From Datisca glomerata (Eukaryota > Streptophyta > Magnoliopsida > Cucurbitales > Datiscaceae), in NCBI GenBank assembly GCA_003255025.1, contig QANY01013337.1, positions 1,552,237 to 1,616,236 of the forward strand: a stretch of DNA of 64,000 nt, read 5' to 3'. The notes beneath the pieces were generated by a model, which saw nothing but the letters and a program-made list of their open reading frames with translations, ran no database searches and had not been told where the DNA came from. Both the position numbers and the translations under genes were made by a program. Of the stretch, positions 1-11,650 are shown in pieces (the first letter of the stretch is position 1; each line of letters starts with the position of its first letter).

Positions 1-806
1 TGTGTCCAGTACCATCGTCAGAGCTTTCATCATCTGTGAAAGTGATAAAATTTGGTGCAGTAATATTTTTACAATTCCACTCAACTTCTCTACCGTAATG
101 TCATGACAGAGATTTACTTGATTCAAAACCTTCAATAATTGGCGATGTGGTTCAGAATTCAGAAAGAGTGATAGTAAAGATATGCGAGCAGATAAGCGAT
201 TAAGTTGTTCTATCACCTTATACTCGCTTTTCTTGATGAGCTTCAAAAATTCACATACTTCTTCTCCAAACACTACTCTTTCTTTCTATGTACCTCTTAT
301 TATATCCTGGTCTATCACTTGGTCGCCATCCATTTCTCCTTGGAGCTCATGACCATTGTCGCCTTCTTTGGCTTTCCCTTTCCTTTGCCTTTCAAACTCA
401 TCATTTTTATCAATTTTCAAAACTTCTGGAATGTAGCATCTGCCACTCCTCACCATCCCACCTACTCTCGAAATATTAGTTATGGGGAGATCGAGGTCTG
501 ACAAATTTAGCACTTGAGTTTTGTCGTTACTGCTTGTAATAACCTCATATTCGTGCCTCCATGGTACTGCTCTTGAATCCTTGTAAGCAAACGCACCGGT
601 ACTTGGATGGTGATGGGCATCAGAGCATAAGACGTAGTGGTGCGAGTTGACTTTTCCTCATAATGTATTGTGAGAGGTTTTAAGATATAGGACAACACTT
701 CAACATTAACTTCAGATGATTCTTTAGTTATCATGAGGACTAAAGAGTCATCTTCTTGGTATACCCTTTCTCCTTCATAACTTATTGTAAGTATCTTTGC
801 ATCCAA
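1..806 (-). pseudogene. Gypsy polyprotein segment between gag and protease (broken)
   Basis: Minus-strand frames hold a hydrophilic stretch at 806-507, then a segment around 513-286 containing MVRSGRCYIPE, a motif that recurs in plant gypsy polyproteins just before the protease. Below 290 a further frame reads FLKIIKKSEYKVIEQLNRLP, again a familiar pre-protease segment. Frames change near 500 and 290, so the polyprotein is not continuous. It follows the gag piece directly and continues beyond base 1. Confidence 0.65.
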
Positions 807-2760
807 TAACTTTTACACTTCCATTTTAAAAAATCAGCATATTCCTCAATTGTATGCCCCGTCACATTCTTATGAAACAAACAATCAAAGTCATATATAT
901 ACTTCCTAGAAATGTCTTCATCCTCAGATCGTGTTGGGTAGATGTACCCTACTTTAGAAAGAAGATGAAAAAGTATTTCCATTGACGTGCTCACATCTGT
1001 CACGTCCTTTTTTTCGTACGAAAAATATTCCTCAATTGCATTTACGGTAGGATTCTCATGATTTGGTAGAGGGTTGGAATCGATATATGGGTTCCCATTA
1101 GCCTTTCTTAAATTCAACCATCTAGCCTTGATCAATGCATGTACTCTACCTTTTAATGTCGTGCAATTCTCAGTCGGATGTCCCACTACCTCAGCATGAT
1201 AATCACAGCGAGCAGTCGGATCATACCACCTTGGGTATGGTGGTTGTAGAGGTTCATAAGGAATTGGCATCAATTGATTATTCTATATCAATTATGGTAA
1301 GAGTTCTATATATGACATGGGGATTTGATCATATTGGATAAAACATTGATTATTTATATTTCCCCTCAGAGGCTGATCAGCCTGTCCAACATTTTGTTGG
1401 TGAGTCGGTGGTCTGAAATTAGGTCTCGGGTTATTTTAAAATGCTGATTGTTGAGAGTGATAATTGTACAGAATTGGTGAGGTATTTGCCACATATGATG
1501 TCATAGGTTTGGGCCCTTCACTATACTTTGGAAATCCCGGCCTCGAGTTTGTAGTTTGTGATGGGTACCCAAACTTGATCGTCTGTACATCTCCTTCTTT
1601 TTGTTTCAACGGCGGCCCTTTTTTTACGGATGATGTATCTTATACGACTTCCAAAATTGTTCCATTATTTACCCCATATTCAATCGTTTAACCAATCACT
1701 ATAATGTTAGAGAAGTTTTTTTAAGCGTTTCCAATCATCCTATCATAGAATGGAGATCTCAAGGTGTTGATAAACACTGCAGCCATCTCCTTTTCTGACA
1801 GGGGGTGTACCTAAGTAGCTAATTCCCTCCACATTTACGCATATTCTTTAAAGTTTTCAGTAGGCTTTTTCTCCATCCTTTGTAGATCCAGATGATTAGG
1901 AGCCATGTCTATGTTGTACTTGTATTGTCTTAAAAAAGCATCAGCTAAATCTTTTCACCTATGAATATGTTGGTTATCCAATTGCATATACCAGTGAGAT
2001 ACAGGCCCCCCGTCAAGCTATCTAAGAAATGAATCAGCAGCTTATCATCATTTGCACAAACAGTCATCTTTCTGCAATACATAATAATGTGACTTCTCGG
2101 GCATGTACTACCATCATATTTTTCAAACTTAGGTAGTTTGAATTTGTATGGGATGGTTACATATGAGACCAAACATAATTGGGTAGCATCAATGGTACCA
2201 TACACATCTGACCCTTCAATGGCGCGTAATCTTTCCTCTAAAAAGTCCAGCTTATATTTTGACAGTGGGTCTTCGCTTGGTTTACTAACAAGCCTCTACC
2301 CCTTTGGGTCATCAACATTGAGTATGATGATTGGCTCATTAGCGAGTTCACCTTGTGGAGTGAAAGCTTGGTTGTGGCCAGGTGCCATTGTGGATGGGTT
2401 GTACCCAATTTTCCATGTCTGCATCATTTCCTAGACATTTGGAAATGGATAGTACTAGATATTTACTGGTGGTGAAGCATGTTGAAAGTGGTTAGTCTGA
2501 TGACGTTGATAGGTTGGAGTGAACCTAGGAGGGTAAGGTAGAGTATCATTTGACAGTTGATTTTGTGATGATTAAGCTCCTTGTGGATTTTCAAAACAGA
2601 CGTTTCCCTTATTGGTGGCGAGGAGTTCTAGGACTTTGGTCATTTGCTCTTTTAGCTCCCTAATTTCTTCTTTCATTTTCTCTCGTGATTGCTCTCTTTC
2701 TTGCTCGTCCATGACCCTAACTTGAGCTCACGTTCGATAGAGATGTCGGAGTTGAGGGGC
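782..2760 (-). pseudogene. Gypsy gag region (broken)
   Basis: The 2205-1945 frame (86 aa) contains PYKFKLPKFEKYDGSTCPRS and MYCRKM, the central conserved part of the gag domain in a large group of plant gypsy elements. Further on, the 1273-782 frame (163 aa) contains PPYPRWYDPTARCDYH followed by GHPTENC, a Cys/His cluster in nucleocapsid position. Stops and frameshifts separate the pieces (around 1940 and 1280), so this is dead coding DNA. Upstream (2760-2440) the frame is Pro/Gln-rich, as usual before gag. It is on the same strand as the DUF7745-like ORF. Confidence 0.72.
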
Positions 2761-3838
2761 TGTCTTTAAAAAGTTTTCTTAAAATAAATAAAAATAAAAC
2801 AATGAGATGGTAGATTTTGCTAATGAAGAAGAATAAATAATAAGAATAATAATAATAATAATAAAAGTAAATTTATGCATGAGAAATGATAATGTGCACT
2901 TTGAAAGTCTAAAAGTACTCAATTTCATTCAATTAGTAGGGCCATACACTACATTTGAGTTTGTGGAAGTCAACTACACTACTCCGCAATATGAATTTAT
3001 ACAAAATGACCAAAATTATCCAAATCTCTGTTGATTTCTTCCAAAAACTTAGACAAGTTCTCCCCATTATGATGGTTGGGCAAAACACTTTTTTTTAAAA
3101 TGATGCTTTGTTCCGCCAAATTGCTCGCTCTCACAGCCACTCCTTTAAGCCATTCTATAGCATGCCCTGATTGTTGTCTAACAAGTCGTGCTCTTGTTGC
3201 AGTAATTGGTAATCATATCTCAGTTCATCGACATTAACATCATTATTTCTTGCCAATTTCTCTCACACGTTCTGATACGCTCTAACTTGGTGCTCAAGGC
3301 TTGCAATGACTTTCAATAGTTCTTCACTATCATTCGGTGACTCGGTCTTCCTAACTTTTTTATTCTCTAAATCAACTTGTAATTTATTAGCGATTCGTCA
3401 TAATGAGTCATATTGTTCTTCTAACTCAACAATATACGCATTCTTCTTATTCATAGCTCCTTTAACCTCTTCTAAAATCTCTTGTACAAGTTTATTTTTC
3501 CTTTCTAGCTTCATGATTCAATTCTCTCATTCATAGATTACTCCGCGCAAATTCTCATTGTCCTCTGCCATCTTTCTAATTTTGTTGTTCAGTTTGTGAA
3601 TGTTAGTTCCCAATTCTAAGTTTTTTCACTTCAGATATTCTTGATCCTTAACCTTGTTTCTCAAATCTCTGAGTTATTTTTCAGCTTCGATCCTGTGTTT
3701 GCCAGACAAATTCATCTTGACTATTAGACGTTTGTTTTCTTCTAAGAAAGATAAATTCTTTTGACGCTCCTCATATAACTCATCTCACTCCTCCTTTTTA
3801 ACAATCTCCTGATGGGCTTCCAGTAACTTTTATGATTG
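2760..3838 (-). other. Coiled-coil-like linker between ORF1 and gag, no intact ORF
   Basis: On the minus strand the broken frames are rich in Glu, Lys, Leu, Asn and Gln, giving a charged, helical character typical of the coiled coil between the upstream ORF and gag in this group of gypsy elements. Stops occur in all frames. An AT-rich patch with a TAA/AAT microsatellite lies near 2830-2865. I see no separate gene here. Confidence 0.4.
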
Positions 3839-5050
3839 TCACTCCTTAACTGGTAAGGCAATAGTTATTTTGCCTCTGCTCTCAAGCCACGCTTCATACT
3901 CCTTTGTGCAATTCATGTGATTCTTCTCATTTCGCACCCTTCTCGTTATTTTCCAAGCTCCAATCAGCTGATGCAATTTTTGTTGAATATTTTGAGAATC
4001 ATAGCTGATCTCAATGTCCTTCAATGCATGCGTGGCAGGGATAAACTGTCTCATGTATAATTGACGGAGCACCATTAGCAGAGCATAACCAATACAACCC
4101 CATGATCCTGGGAGTGGGACCCATTGATAGTCGCCACATCTGTAGATCATCGATGTCAACCTCATCCAGTGGGCTTTCTATATAACACCCTTATCTTTCA
4201 ACTTTAATAGGTGTGAGAGCCACACCCCTTTTGTGGGAAACTGCAGATTCCATTTGGCCATTCTAAATTCTGCAATGGGGATTCTCGTCTTCATCCATGG
4301 ACATGAAAACTTAACTTAAGGACATTTGAAATCTAGTGGACATCTTAGATGGCTAAGAATCCGAATACACAAAAGAGATGGAGAACCGTTGAACTTCCTT
4401 TTTCCAAACACTTGTATGTGATTTAAGGAACGAAAAGTCTCAGCTAGAATTGAGATAACAGGGTTAACACCATGTTCAAATTGAAGGAACATTTTTATCA
4501 TTTTATCATCCACATAACCTTGAATCTTTGGAAATAATACGGTGCCATAAATACATAGTGCATAAAGAGTCATACCCTTATCTTCCTTCAAGATATTTTG
4601 GGTGAGATCTAGGAGGTAATCCAGCAGCACACACTAATTACCCTTTTAACTTTCAACCTTTTCTAAATCTCATATGCATAAACGATACCCAAGCGCTTGG
4701 ATAGAGCTTTCTTCAATCTGAGCTTTTTGTTGTTATTATAAACTTTATCCATGCTTTGCAGCGAGACGTTCAGTAGGGCTTGATATTCTTCAATTCTAGG
4801 AGTAAGATCAATTGTTCCAAAGGTGAAACATTTGTACAGAGGCTCCCAGAAATGCATTAAAGACTTAAGAACAGGAGCGTTAACTGTAATATACAGAAGA
4901 TAAGTTATGTGACCATATTTATCGACAAATAATTTTTTCTGCTCCGGTGAAATATCCTCTCATATCTTCTTCAACCTCTCCAAATCAGTGTATGAGAACT
5001 CTATCTTAATGATTGATGGTAGAAGAATGACATCTTCCTTTTTAGACAAT
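3839..5050 (-). pseudogene. DUF7745-like ORF of a gypsy element (broken)
   Basis: Three consecutive minus-strand frames fit one protein. 4857-4663 has MHFWEPLYKCFTFGTIDLTP. 4630-4316 has LALCIYG-like and ILAETFRSLNHIQV stretches. 4165-3839 has a Trp-rich beginning, then a charged helical tail. This order and these phrases are those I know from the DUF7745 (plant-mobile-domain-like) ORF found in many plant gypsy elements. Its function is unknown. Frames are interrupted near 4660 and 4310-4170, so it is a pseudogene. It precedes gag, as in elements with an additional 5' ORF. Confidence 0.6.
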
Positions 5051-5299
5051 CTCCTTTTCATTTTTGTGTTTCCTCTGACCATCGGCTACTGTAACTTGAT
5101 CTTCTATCACACTCAGAGTAGACGTCATGGTCTCTAAAATATGAATGAATTGAATACTTCTTTAGAATCCCTATTATGCAACATGACGCATGTATGCAAA
5201 AAAGAAAGACGAAGTCATAAATGAAATAATGAGGAAGAAAATAAATGTTCAAAAAGCGTAGGACATATATATATGAACAAAATTAGTCATGATATCATA

Positions 5300-5990
5300 A
5301 TTAACAGAATCTCAATTTTTATCAAACATTGATCATGAGATCGGCTCTATGAACAAAATGCATGGGTGATTGGGTTCTCAAATCTCTTAATAGGCTCTTA
5401 GGTTGTCCTCACTATTATCCGAATGGATTAATAGTGGCCCCCAAACGGTATCCCGAAAAGGTCGACCTGAGTGAGAATTTTCATGAGCCTGCACAGGAAC
5501 CGCAGTTCCACGAAGGAATTCCCCTACTCATTCTCGCTAATTCTAAACGTAAAGCCTGGGTACAGAGCTAGTGTACATATGTAAAGAATATACTTCGTAA
5601 AAAATGAACTTTATACAACTACAAGCATGAATTTGGAAAAAAACTAATGAATCAAATAAACAAACAAAGAACCACACAAAAAGATAGCATATGATAAAAT
5701 TTTGGCTTGACTCTCTATTGATTTAAAAATGGTTAGACTAATTGTTTGTCCCATGTGGACTCGCTAAGCTTTCGTAACGTGCATGCACACAGAGCGGCGA
5801 TTGAAAATCATTTTGAAAAAAAGAAATTTGGAGTCGCCATTAATCATTTTAGGGCGTGATTGGTCACCCAATTTTAAAATCAAATATTTTGATCTGTGAA
5901 AATTTAAAGTTGGTTCGAGAGTCATTTACTTGTGGGGAAGGTATTAGCACCCTACAACACCCCATTATGAAAAATAGTTACCAAATTTAA
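5300..5990 (-). repeat. Probable LTR/leader part of the gypsy element
   Basis: This stretch has no credible gene. The segment at about 5826-5990 contains GGAGTCGCCATTAATC, then GTGATTGGTCACCCAA and GGGGAAGGTATTAGCACCCT, phrases I recognise from the untranslated ends of plant gypsy elements. Its position just upstream of the first ORF (minus strand) fits a 5' LTR/leader. I could not fix TG/CA borders or a primer-binding site. Confidence 0.4.
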
Positions 5991-6041
5991 TCAAATGCTA
6001 TCCAAATTATTTTTTTTAAATAAAGTTATAGAAATTCAATT

Positions 6042-6485
6042 TTGAATGTCCCTTTTGTCAAAATAATTATTCAAGATTTTGATTTCACAACAATGGTTCT
6101 TATTTATTTAGGAGTAGATGTAAATTGTATGCAGCAAGGACTAATTCCTACCAAGTACTTCAAGAAGACAGGAAAATCTATGTCCTCTACCAATGGTACT
6201 CGTAAGCATATTAATTATAAAATTTTCAATGTCCATATTTACCAAGTCAATGTATGTTTCAAAATATTATTTGTCTTAGTAGAAAATATGACTGATAAAA
6301 TTATTTTAGGTTTACCATTTATTCCTCTATTGTATCCTTTTACCATAGAGTATCATAGGATAATTACTTGCCCCTCGAATGAACCTGTAAAATTCAAATT
6401 TATTTCTGTTTCTCACAATGAGAAATTGAAATCTTTAAAACAAAATTCTATTTTAAAATCCATAAATTTAATTTCTTATAAATAA
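6042..6485 (+). pseudogene. Pararetroviral aspartic protease region
   Basis: A 147-aa frame resembles the retropepsin-like protease of caulimovirids: a beta-rich start, the Asp-Ser/Thr-Gly position at about residues 23-25, the phrase CMQQGLIPTKYF, and ILGLPFIPLLYPF, the usual second conserved region. In this copy the active-site triplet reads Tyr-Leu-Gly, so the catalytic Asp is gone. In the homologous minus-strand copy near 61060 the same position reads Asn-Ser-Gly. The frame ends at a stop just before the RT region. Confidence 0.65.
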
Positions 6486-6509
6486 AAACATTTGTGTTTT
6501 CTACAAGGA

Positions 6510-7140
6510 GAAATGAAACTCAGAAGAATTGAAAAACAACTTCAAATTCCTGCTCTTCAAGATCAAAATAAAATTTTTAAACAAAGAGTTCATCGTCTAG
6601 TGATTAATTACAAGACTCTTAACAATATTTTGGGATGGATAAAATAGTCAATACCAAACAAAAGTGTCTTAATAGAGAGACATATAAATATTGATGTATT
6701 CTCTAAGATTGACATAAAGTCTGGATTTTGGCAAAACCAGATAAATAATATTATTGCATTTAGTAGTTATAAAATAATGTCATTGAATCTTAAAAATTCT
6801 CCAACTACAATAAATGGAATTTTTAACCAATTCATAAACTTCTTAATTGTCTGCATTCTTCTTAAACAATACTAGTTGAATCTCTCAATTATTTGCATTA
6901 GTAATATTGTTGTTTTATCTAAATATGTTAAACAATGCTAGAAATATTTTAAGTTAATTGCCAAGATAATAGAACAAAATAGTTTAATTATCTCTGTAAG
7001 AAAAATCAGTTTGTTTCAATCTAACATTAGCTTTCTTGAATTTGAAATCTATCATTCCATTATTAATCAAATCATACAATTTGTTTTGATTCAAAAATTT
7101 CTTTTAAAAATTAACGACAAATCTGTAAAATGTGTTTTGG
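6510..7140 (+). pseudogene. Pararetroviral reverse transcriptase region (broken)
   Basis: Conserved RT phrases appear in order despite stops: HRLVINYKTLNNILGW (fingers), FSKIDIKSGFWQ (normally holding the first catalytic Asp, still present here), a degenerate NSPTTINGIF, then CISNIVVLS near 6890-6925, where caulimovirids have Tyr-x-Asp-Asp. Both aspartates of that motif are replaced (Ser, Asn). The following LFQSNISFLEFEIY matches the usual thumb region. The expected connection and RNase H domains do not follow. Confidence 0.65.
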
Positions 7141-7176
7141 ATGAAAAAATATTACTTAAAAACAAATTTTTGCCAG

Positions 7177-7264
7177 GTAGTAGCTTATTCTTAGTACTTA
7201 TAATTTTAATATTTAATTTATCAATAATTAAATTCTTGACTCTCTTACTTATAATCTTTTGCAG
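7177..7264 (+). other. Possible 88-nt intron or membrane-helix coding stretch (copy A)
   Basis: The segment begins CCAG|GTAGTAG and ends ATCTTTTGCAG|GAAATC, is U-rich and has plant intron-like borders. The equivalent in the minus-strand copy (60100-60004) is 97 nt with the same borders. However, in both copies the reading frame runs straight through and encodes a strongly hydrophobic run, and the lengths differ by 9 nt, which preserves frame. A coded membrane segment is therefore equally possible. Confidence 0.4.
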
Positions 7265-7560
7265 GAAATCATACCAAGATTCTACAATGGAGCAATTTGA
7301 GAAATCTGGCCTAATAAATATGGAAACGTAGAGCCTATAATACTCAACCAAAATTCTTTTAAAATGAAAAAAAAACTCAATGGCAGGGCAACCACTTTTT
7401 GCTCAAAATCTTCATTCATTAATTACGGTCATAATGAATTTGAATATCCAAGAAATGTCTGGTTTAATGAATTTGATAAAATTTTATCAATCAGAGAATA
7501 AATCGAAGAATTTATCCTTGGCAAAATGTCAATGTTTGAAATAATCAAAATCGAAGAATC
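7265..7560 (+). pseudogene. Truncated AlkB-like region, copy A
   Basis: After an ATG at 7288 the frame soon stops, but downstream a frame reads NYGHNEFEYPRN and WFNEFDKIL. These match the start of the better preserved AlkB-like region on the minus strand near 59850 (NYGHNGFEYPKNDW). The part that would carry the HxD and later motifs is absent. Its value is that it shows the RT-to-AlkB order in a second copy. Confidence 0.5.
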
Positions 7561-7599
7561 AAGTAATTTTTAAAAATATCATGATGAGATCTCAGATAA

Positions 7600-8290
7600 T
7601 GCAACGGTCATAATGATCTTTAAGATTATCAATAGCAACAATGACTTCTCCAATCAGTAGTCAAGACACAACATCCAATATAATAATTATCAAATGATGA
7701 CAGTGACAGCTTCTCCACAATAAACACATAAGAATCCAAGATAGCAATTATCAAGGAATTCAATGCATAGCAATAGTCACAATGACTTTTCAACAACAGC
7801 AATCATGACAGAGCAATTATGAAGACACGAAGGCCAAGATAACAATTATCAAGGGAATCTTTGTAATTTATCTATTTCTGTAATTATTGTACTAGTTATC
7901 AAAAAATTAGGCAATTATTCATGCATTTTACTATTTCTAGTCAAAAGTAGACAAAAGTAGGAATGTAAAATGTTTTTACTTTTGTATAGTAGAATAGTAT
8001 AAGTAAGTGATGGGTTCACGGTAAACTCCACTTTACTGAGTCATCTCTCATTTGTTCCTCAGAACTTGTTCTCCAGTCTTAACAATTTTGAGAGAAAACT
8101 TGTTTTGAAAATAAAGCAATCTTTCTTCCTCCTCTTTTGTAAATCTTTCTTCTTCTTTTTCCTTCAACATTAAATAGTGAGCGGGAGCACTATTTATGTA
8201 AGTTTTTAATCTTACACCTCAATATAGTTTTATTGTTTTCTTGTTCAATTCTTACATCTTAATACCCCATATTTAATTTTCTCATAATTA
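7600..8290 (+). promoter_or_regulatory. Pararetroviral intergenic region, promoter-like
   Basis: This gene-free stretch is rich in short CAATTATCAAGG / AATGACTT-type repeats (7600-7860). TATA-like DNA lies near 7985-8000, and about 8060-8260 matches the tripled unit at 57560-58340: TTTTGTAAATCTTTCTTCTTC, then a pyrimidine-rich run and GAGCGGGAGCAC. The same DNA precedes a movement-protein start at 58557, which supports a viral leader/promoter role. From 8290 to 8549 I see no gene or clear motif. Confidence 0.5.
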
Positions 8291-8549
8291 TACTTAGAAG
8301 CATTAGTCTGGACAATTTTGAAAGAATTATTAGAGGGAATACCAAGACAAGGGAGTGTCTTAACATGAGTTTTAATTCTTTTATTTAGATTAGTGTGGAC
8401 AGAAGTCCAAGGGGAGGATTTTTCTTAAGTCTTACAAAGAGAGGTTTGCAATCAATTCTTAGTTTATTATAAAAATCGGATATGTAATTTAAAGATCCTA
8501 GAGATCTTTGCAACTAAGTTTTATCTAGGATTTCATCGGGAAACTTATA

Positions 8550-8664
8550 ACTACTTGAACCCTTCAACTAGTCACATGTTCTCTGGATGACTAACTGCAA
8601 GAATCAAATGACTACTTGAAGGGTTCAAGTAGTTATAAACCACTACTTGAACCCTTCAAGTAGT
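8550..8664. repeat. Palindrome cluster 1 (left end of MULE)
   Basis: Three copies of a 23-base palindrome lie at 8550-8572 (imperfect), 8611-8633 and 8642-8664. Each has a 10-base arm ACTACTTGAA, a CCC or GGG centre, and the reverse-complement arm. Between them is a phrase like CACATGTTCTCTGGATGACTAACTGCAAGAATCA that recurs between units of the other clusters, so the true repeat unit is about 60-70 bases. Confidence 0.85.
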
Positions 8665-8813
8665 AACATGGTCTCTGGTTCCTGACTAAGAATAAAAATA
8701 ACTACTAGTCATAAAAAAATAAAAATAACTACTACAAATACATAAGATCAACATACTGGAAAATTACATAAACTTCATATATTGACAGGTGAAAGTTTTT
8801 GTCTTAAACGGAC

Positions 8814-11295
8814 ATGTCTGAAATTCAGATATTGGTGGTACACGATTGTGAATGGGAGAGAAACGACGTTTCATTCAATTTTAATGGTACGGTAAGCTCA
8901 CTGTCAGATATACCATCAAGTTGTACTTACCAAGAGTTATCCAGTATCATATACGATGAATTAAATGTTGATCCAACAAAGTACAATATTTCGATTAAGT
9001 TTTTATACAAGACTCATGAGCCATCCCCACCTGCTGAAATATTTAATGATCACCATGTGAAGTTTTTCCTTGCCAAGAATAGTTCTGAAGCACTTTGTAC
9101 TCCTTTATCTGTCACACTAAAACCTAAAACCTAGGACAATTTTTGATAACCTTACATGTCCAAGTCAAAGTCGGGTTTCTGAAACAGCTCCCTTGCAACA
9201 GCATCATTATGGTCACAATCCATGCTTTAAGAGTAAAACAATGGTTGATAGTGATAAGAACAACGATAATGACAATTTTCATTTAGGGGAGTATTAATGT
9301 GGGAGATATGATGATGATGATTGTCTACAAGATATTAATGATGATGAACTTGAACATCCTGACAATGATGGTGGGCTTGATATTGGTGCTAATGATGATC
9401 TTGATTTTAGGCTATATGAAGAAGCAATTCAGGACGATCCCTCTAACTTACCAGATTTGAATAGAAGACCAGAGGCTAATGCACATCTTTCATCAATGCC
9501 AAGAAACATTACATCTTCATCACAACCATCTTATAATGCATCGACATCATCACAACTAGAGGATTACGAGCATGTAAGTGTATGAGATATGTTAGATACA
9601 GAAAAACTCTACCATGATAAAAAGATCTTCAAAAAATTGTTAGACTATTGGCAATCTAAACTTTGAGTTTAAAGCCTTCAAATTCACGTTGATATTGTTG
9701 GTAATTGTTTGTGCTGAGAAAACATGTTCATGGAGGTTATGAGCTATTAAGGTGCGCTTTTCAAAGTACTTTAAAATAATAAAGTTCATAGATACTCATA
9801 TGTGCTATTTTGACATTTTACAACATGATCATCGTCAAGCAACAAGCTTACTAGTCCGTCATTACATCGGTGTTTGACGGATTAATAGGCCGAAAGATAT
9901 CATCAAAGATATTCGTAAGGATCATGGCATCAATATAAGCTATGACAAAGCTTGGAGGGCTAGAGAAGTTGCATTGGCTTTAGTTCAAGATTCACCTGAA
10001 AGTTCATATATGAGACTCATATCCTACTGTCACGTGTTAGAGGCGAAGAATCCATATACTGTTACTCATATAGAGACTGATGAACATGACAATTTCAAAT
10101 ACTTATTCATGTCGATTGGAGCCTCGATTTGTGGATTTCATAATTGTATATGTCCTGTAATTGCTATTGATGGAACATTATTAAAAGCAAAGTATGAGGG
10201 GGATAATGTTCATTGTAACTTCTAAAGATGGGCATAACCAAGTATATCCACTTGCATTTGGGATTGCTGACTCTGAGAATGACGCATCGTGTGAATGGTT
10301 CTTTAATAAGTTGGACGGGGTTATTGGAAACTTAGATGATTTGGTATTTGTGTCAAACAAAAATGAAAGTATAGCAAAGGGTATCCAGACTGTCTTCCCA
10401 CAGTCATTTCATGGAGCTTGCATCTACCATATGGGAATGGACATAAATCGACGTTTTAAACTAGCAACGTCAATCCTTTATTTTTCAAAGAAGCCAAGGA
10501 TTATCATGTTGTATCAGAGTTTGAGGAATATATGGCTATCATCATCCAAGTTCATCCAGGCATTGGAAACTATATTCCAGCGGTCGGATTTGACAGACAA
10601 GCTCGTTCTCATTATGGTGGTACACGCTATAACATAATGATTTCCAACATCGTTGAATGTATGAATAGCATATTAAAGGATGTTAGAGTCCTCCCAATAA
10701 CAAGTCTAATAGAACATCTACTTGATTTGATGCAATGGTGGTATTATCAACGTCAGACAACTGCTTGTGAGTTGCACACACAAATGACCAAATGGTGTGA
10801 GAAAGAGCTTAAAAAGAATCATGATGATTCACACAGACTTTCAATGATTGCTTCAGATATTCACGAGCTTTGTGTAAGTATTGGGGATAGAGAGCATGTG
10901 CGAACTTGCATAAAAAAACATGCACTTGTCGTGAATTTGATCTACACCAATATTTGTGTGCCCATACGTTAGCTTGTTGCCGACTACGTAACATATCAGC
11001 TTACAGCTTATGCTCGAAGTATTATAAAGCTGAGCACTAGTGGCAGCTTACGCAGAAACAATACACCCTCTCATAGATCATACAGACCGGACTATCGATG
11101 ACGAAGTGAGAGAAAAAATTGCCTTGGCTCCTATGATGAGGCGCTCTAGCGGGAGGCTAAGGGTAAACAAAATATCATCTAGAGGTGATGATGTACAACC
11201 AAATAAATGTAGTCAATGTGATTTACACAAACATAATAGACGGACATACGAACATCAGATCCCCTTAACATATGTGATGAATCACAACCAGACAC
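8814..11295 (+). pseudogene. MuDR/MULE transposase (frameshifted)
   Basis: Domains in order: an N-terminal PB1-like region (8814-9134), an acidic Asp-rich spacer (9290-9560), a MuDR DNA-binding region (about 9650-9960), the DDE core (9974-10690), a SWIM zinc finger (about 10915-10975: CTC then CAH) and a CCHC-type knuckle near 11210-11250. The first catalytic Asp is in AIDGTLLKAKYEG (about 10160-10198). The second position reads FVSNKNESI (about 10350), Asn where Asp is expected. NIVECMNSIL may hold the Glu. The knuckle's last Cys is Tyr. Frame changes near 9140, 10200, 10500 and 10910 make it non-functional. A CACTA element interrupts its 3' end. Confidence 0.85.
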
Positions 11296-11650
11296 CACTA
11301 CAAAAAATATAATTTTTAACGACCAAAGTTTTACTCGCAAGTGAGATTTCATCAGTAAAAGTTGGTTTAGCGACCAAATATTGATTTGTCGCCAAAAGTA
11401 AGGTTTTTCACAAGAAAATAAATAATTTGTCGCTAGATTTTGATATTTAGGGGGAAATTCCCGCGATCCAATTAGCGTCGAAATGTAAAAGTCGCTGATT
11501 GGTTTTTGCCACGAAATATATGTTGTCCCTAAAATTTAGTTGCGGCGCCAAAAAATTTAGTGGAAGCGCCAAACTCCATCACGTTTACCGACGAATAGGT
11601 GAAAATTTCGACGGTCAATGCTTAGTCTTTACCGACGAACGTTAAATTCG
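11296..11650. repeat. Left subterminal repeat region of the CACTA element
   Basis: Repeated motifs of the type AGCGACCAA, TTGTCGCCAAA and ACCGACGAA occur every 20-40 bases on both strands. In CACTA elements such subterminal repeats are the binding sites for the TnpA-type protein. The right counterpart is at 13970-14310. Confidence 0.7.

Larger units (their letters stand above)
1..5990 (-). mobile_element. Decayed Ty3/gypsy retrotransposon, 5' half
   Basis: Read on the minus strand, the order is a leader/LTR-like region (about 5990-5300), a DUF7745-like ORF (about 5050-3839), a coiled-coil linker, a gag region (about 2760-780) and a protease-proximal linker (780-1). It runs off the left edge, so protease domain, RT, RNase H and integrase should lie outside the window. 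Every frame is broken by stops and frameshifts. An extra ORF upstream of gag is known from Tat/Ogre-lineage plant gypsy elements, so I infer that lineage. The terminal LTR boundary was not resolved and no target duplication was found. Confidence 0.75.
6040..8290 (+). mobile_element. Endogenous pararetrovirus (caulimovirid-like) fragment, copy A
   Basis: Plus-strand pieces occur in the order protease (6042-6485), reverse transcriptase (about 6510-7140), an intron-like or membrane-like stretch (7177-7264), the beginning of an AlkB-like region (7265-7560), and an intergenic region with promoter-like content (7600-8290). A rearranged homologous copy lies on the minus strand at 61500-59000 with the same order through the AlkB-like region. 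The element is inactive: many stops, altered protease site, no RT catalytic aspartates, no RNase H seen. A petuvirus- or florendovirus-like affiliation is a guess. Confidence 0.75.

Noticed and set aside
1135..1691. Plus-strand frames over the gag region
   Set aside because: They are antisense shadows of the gypsy gag on the minus strand.
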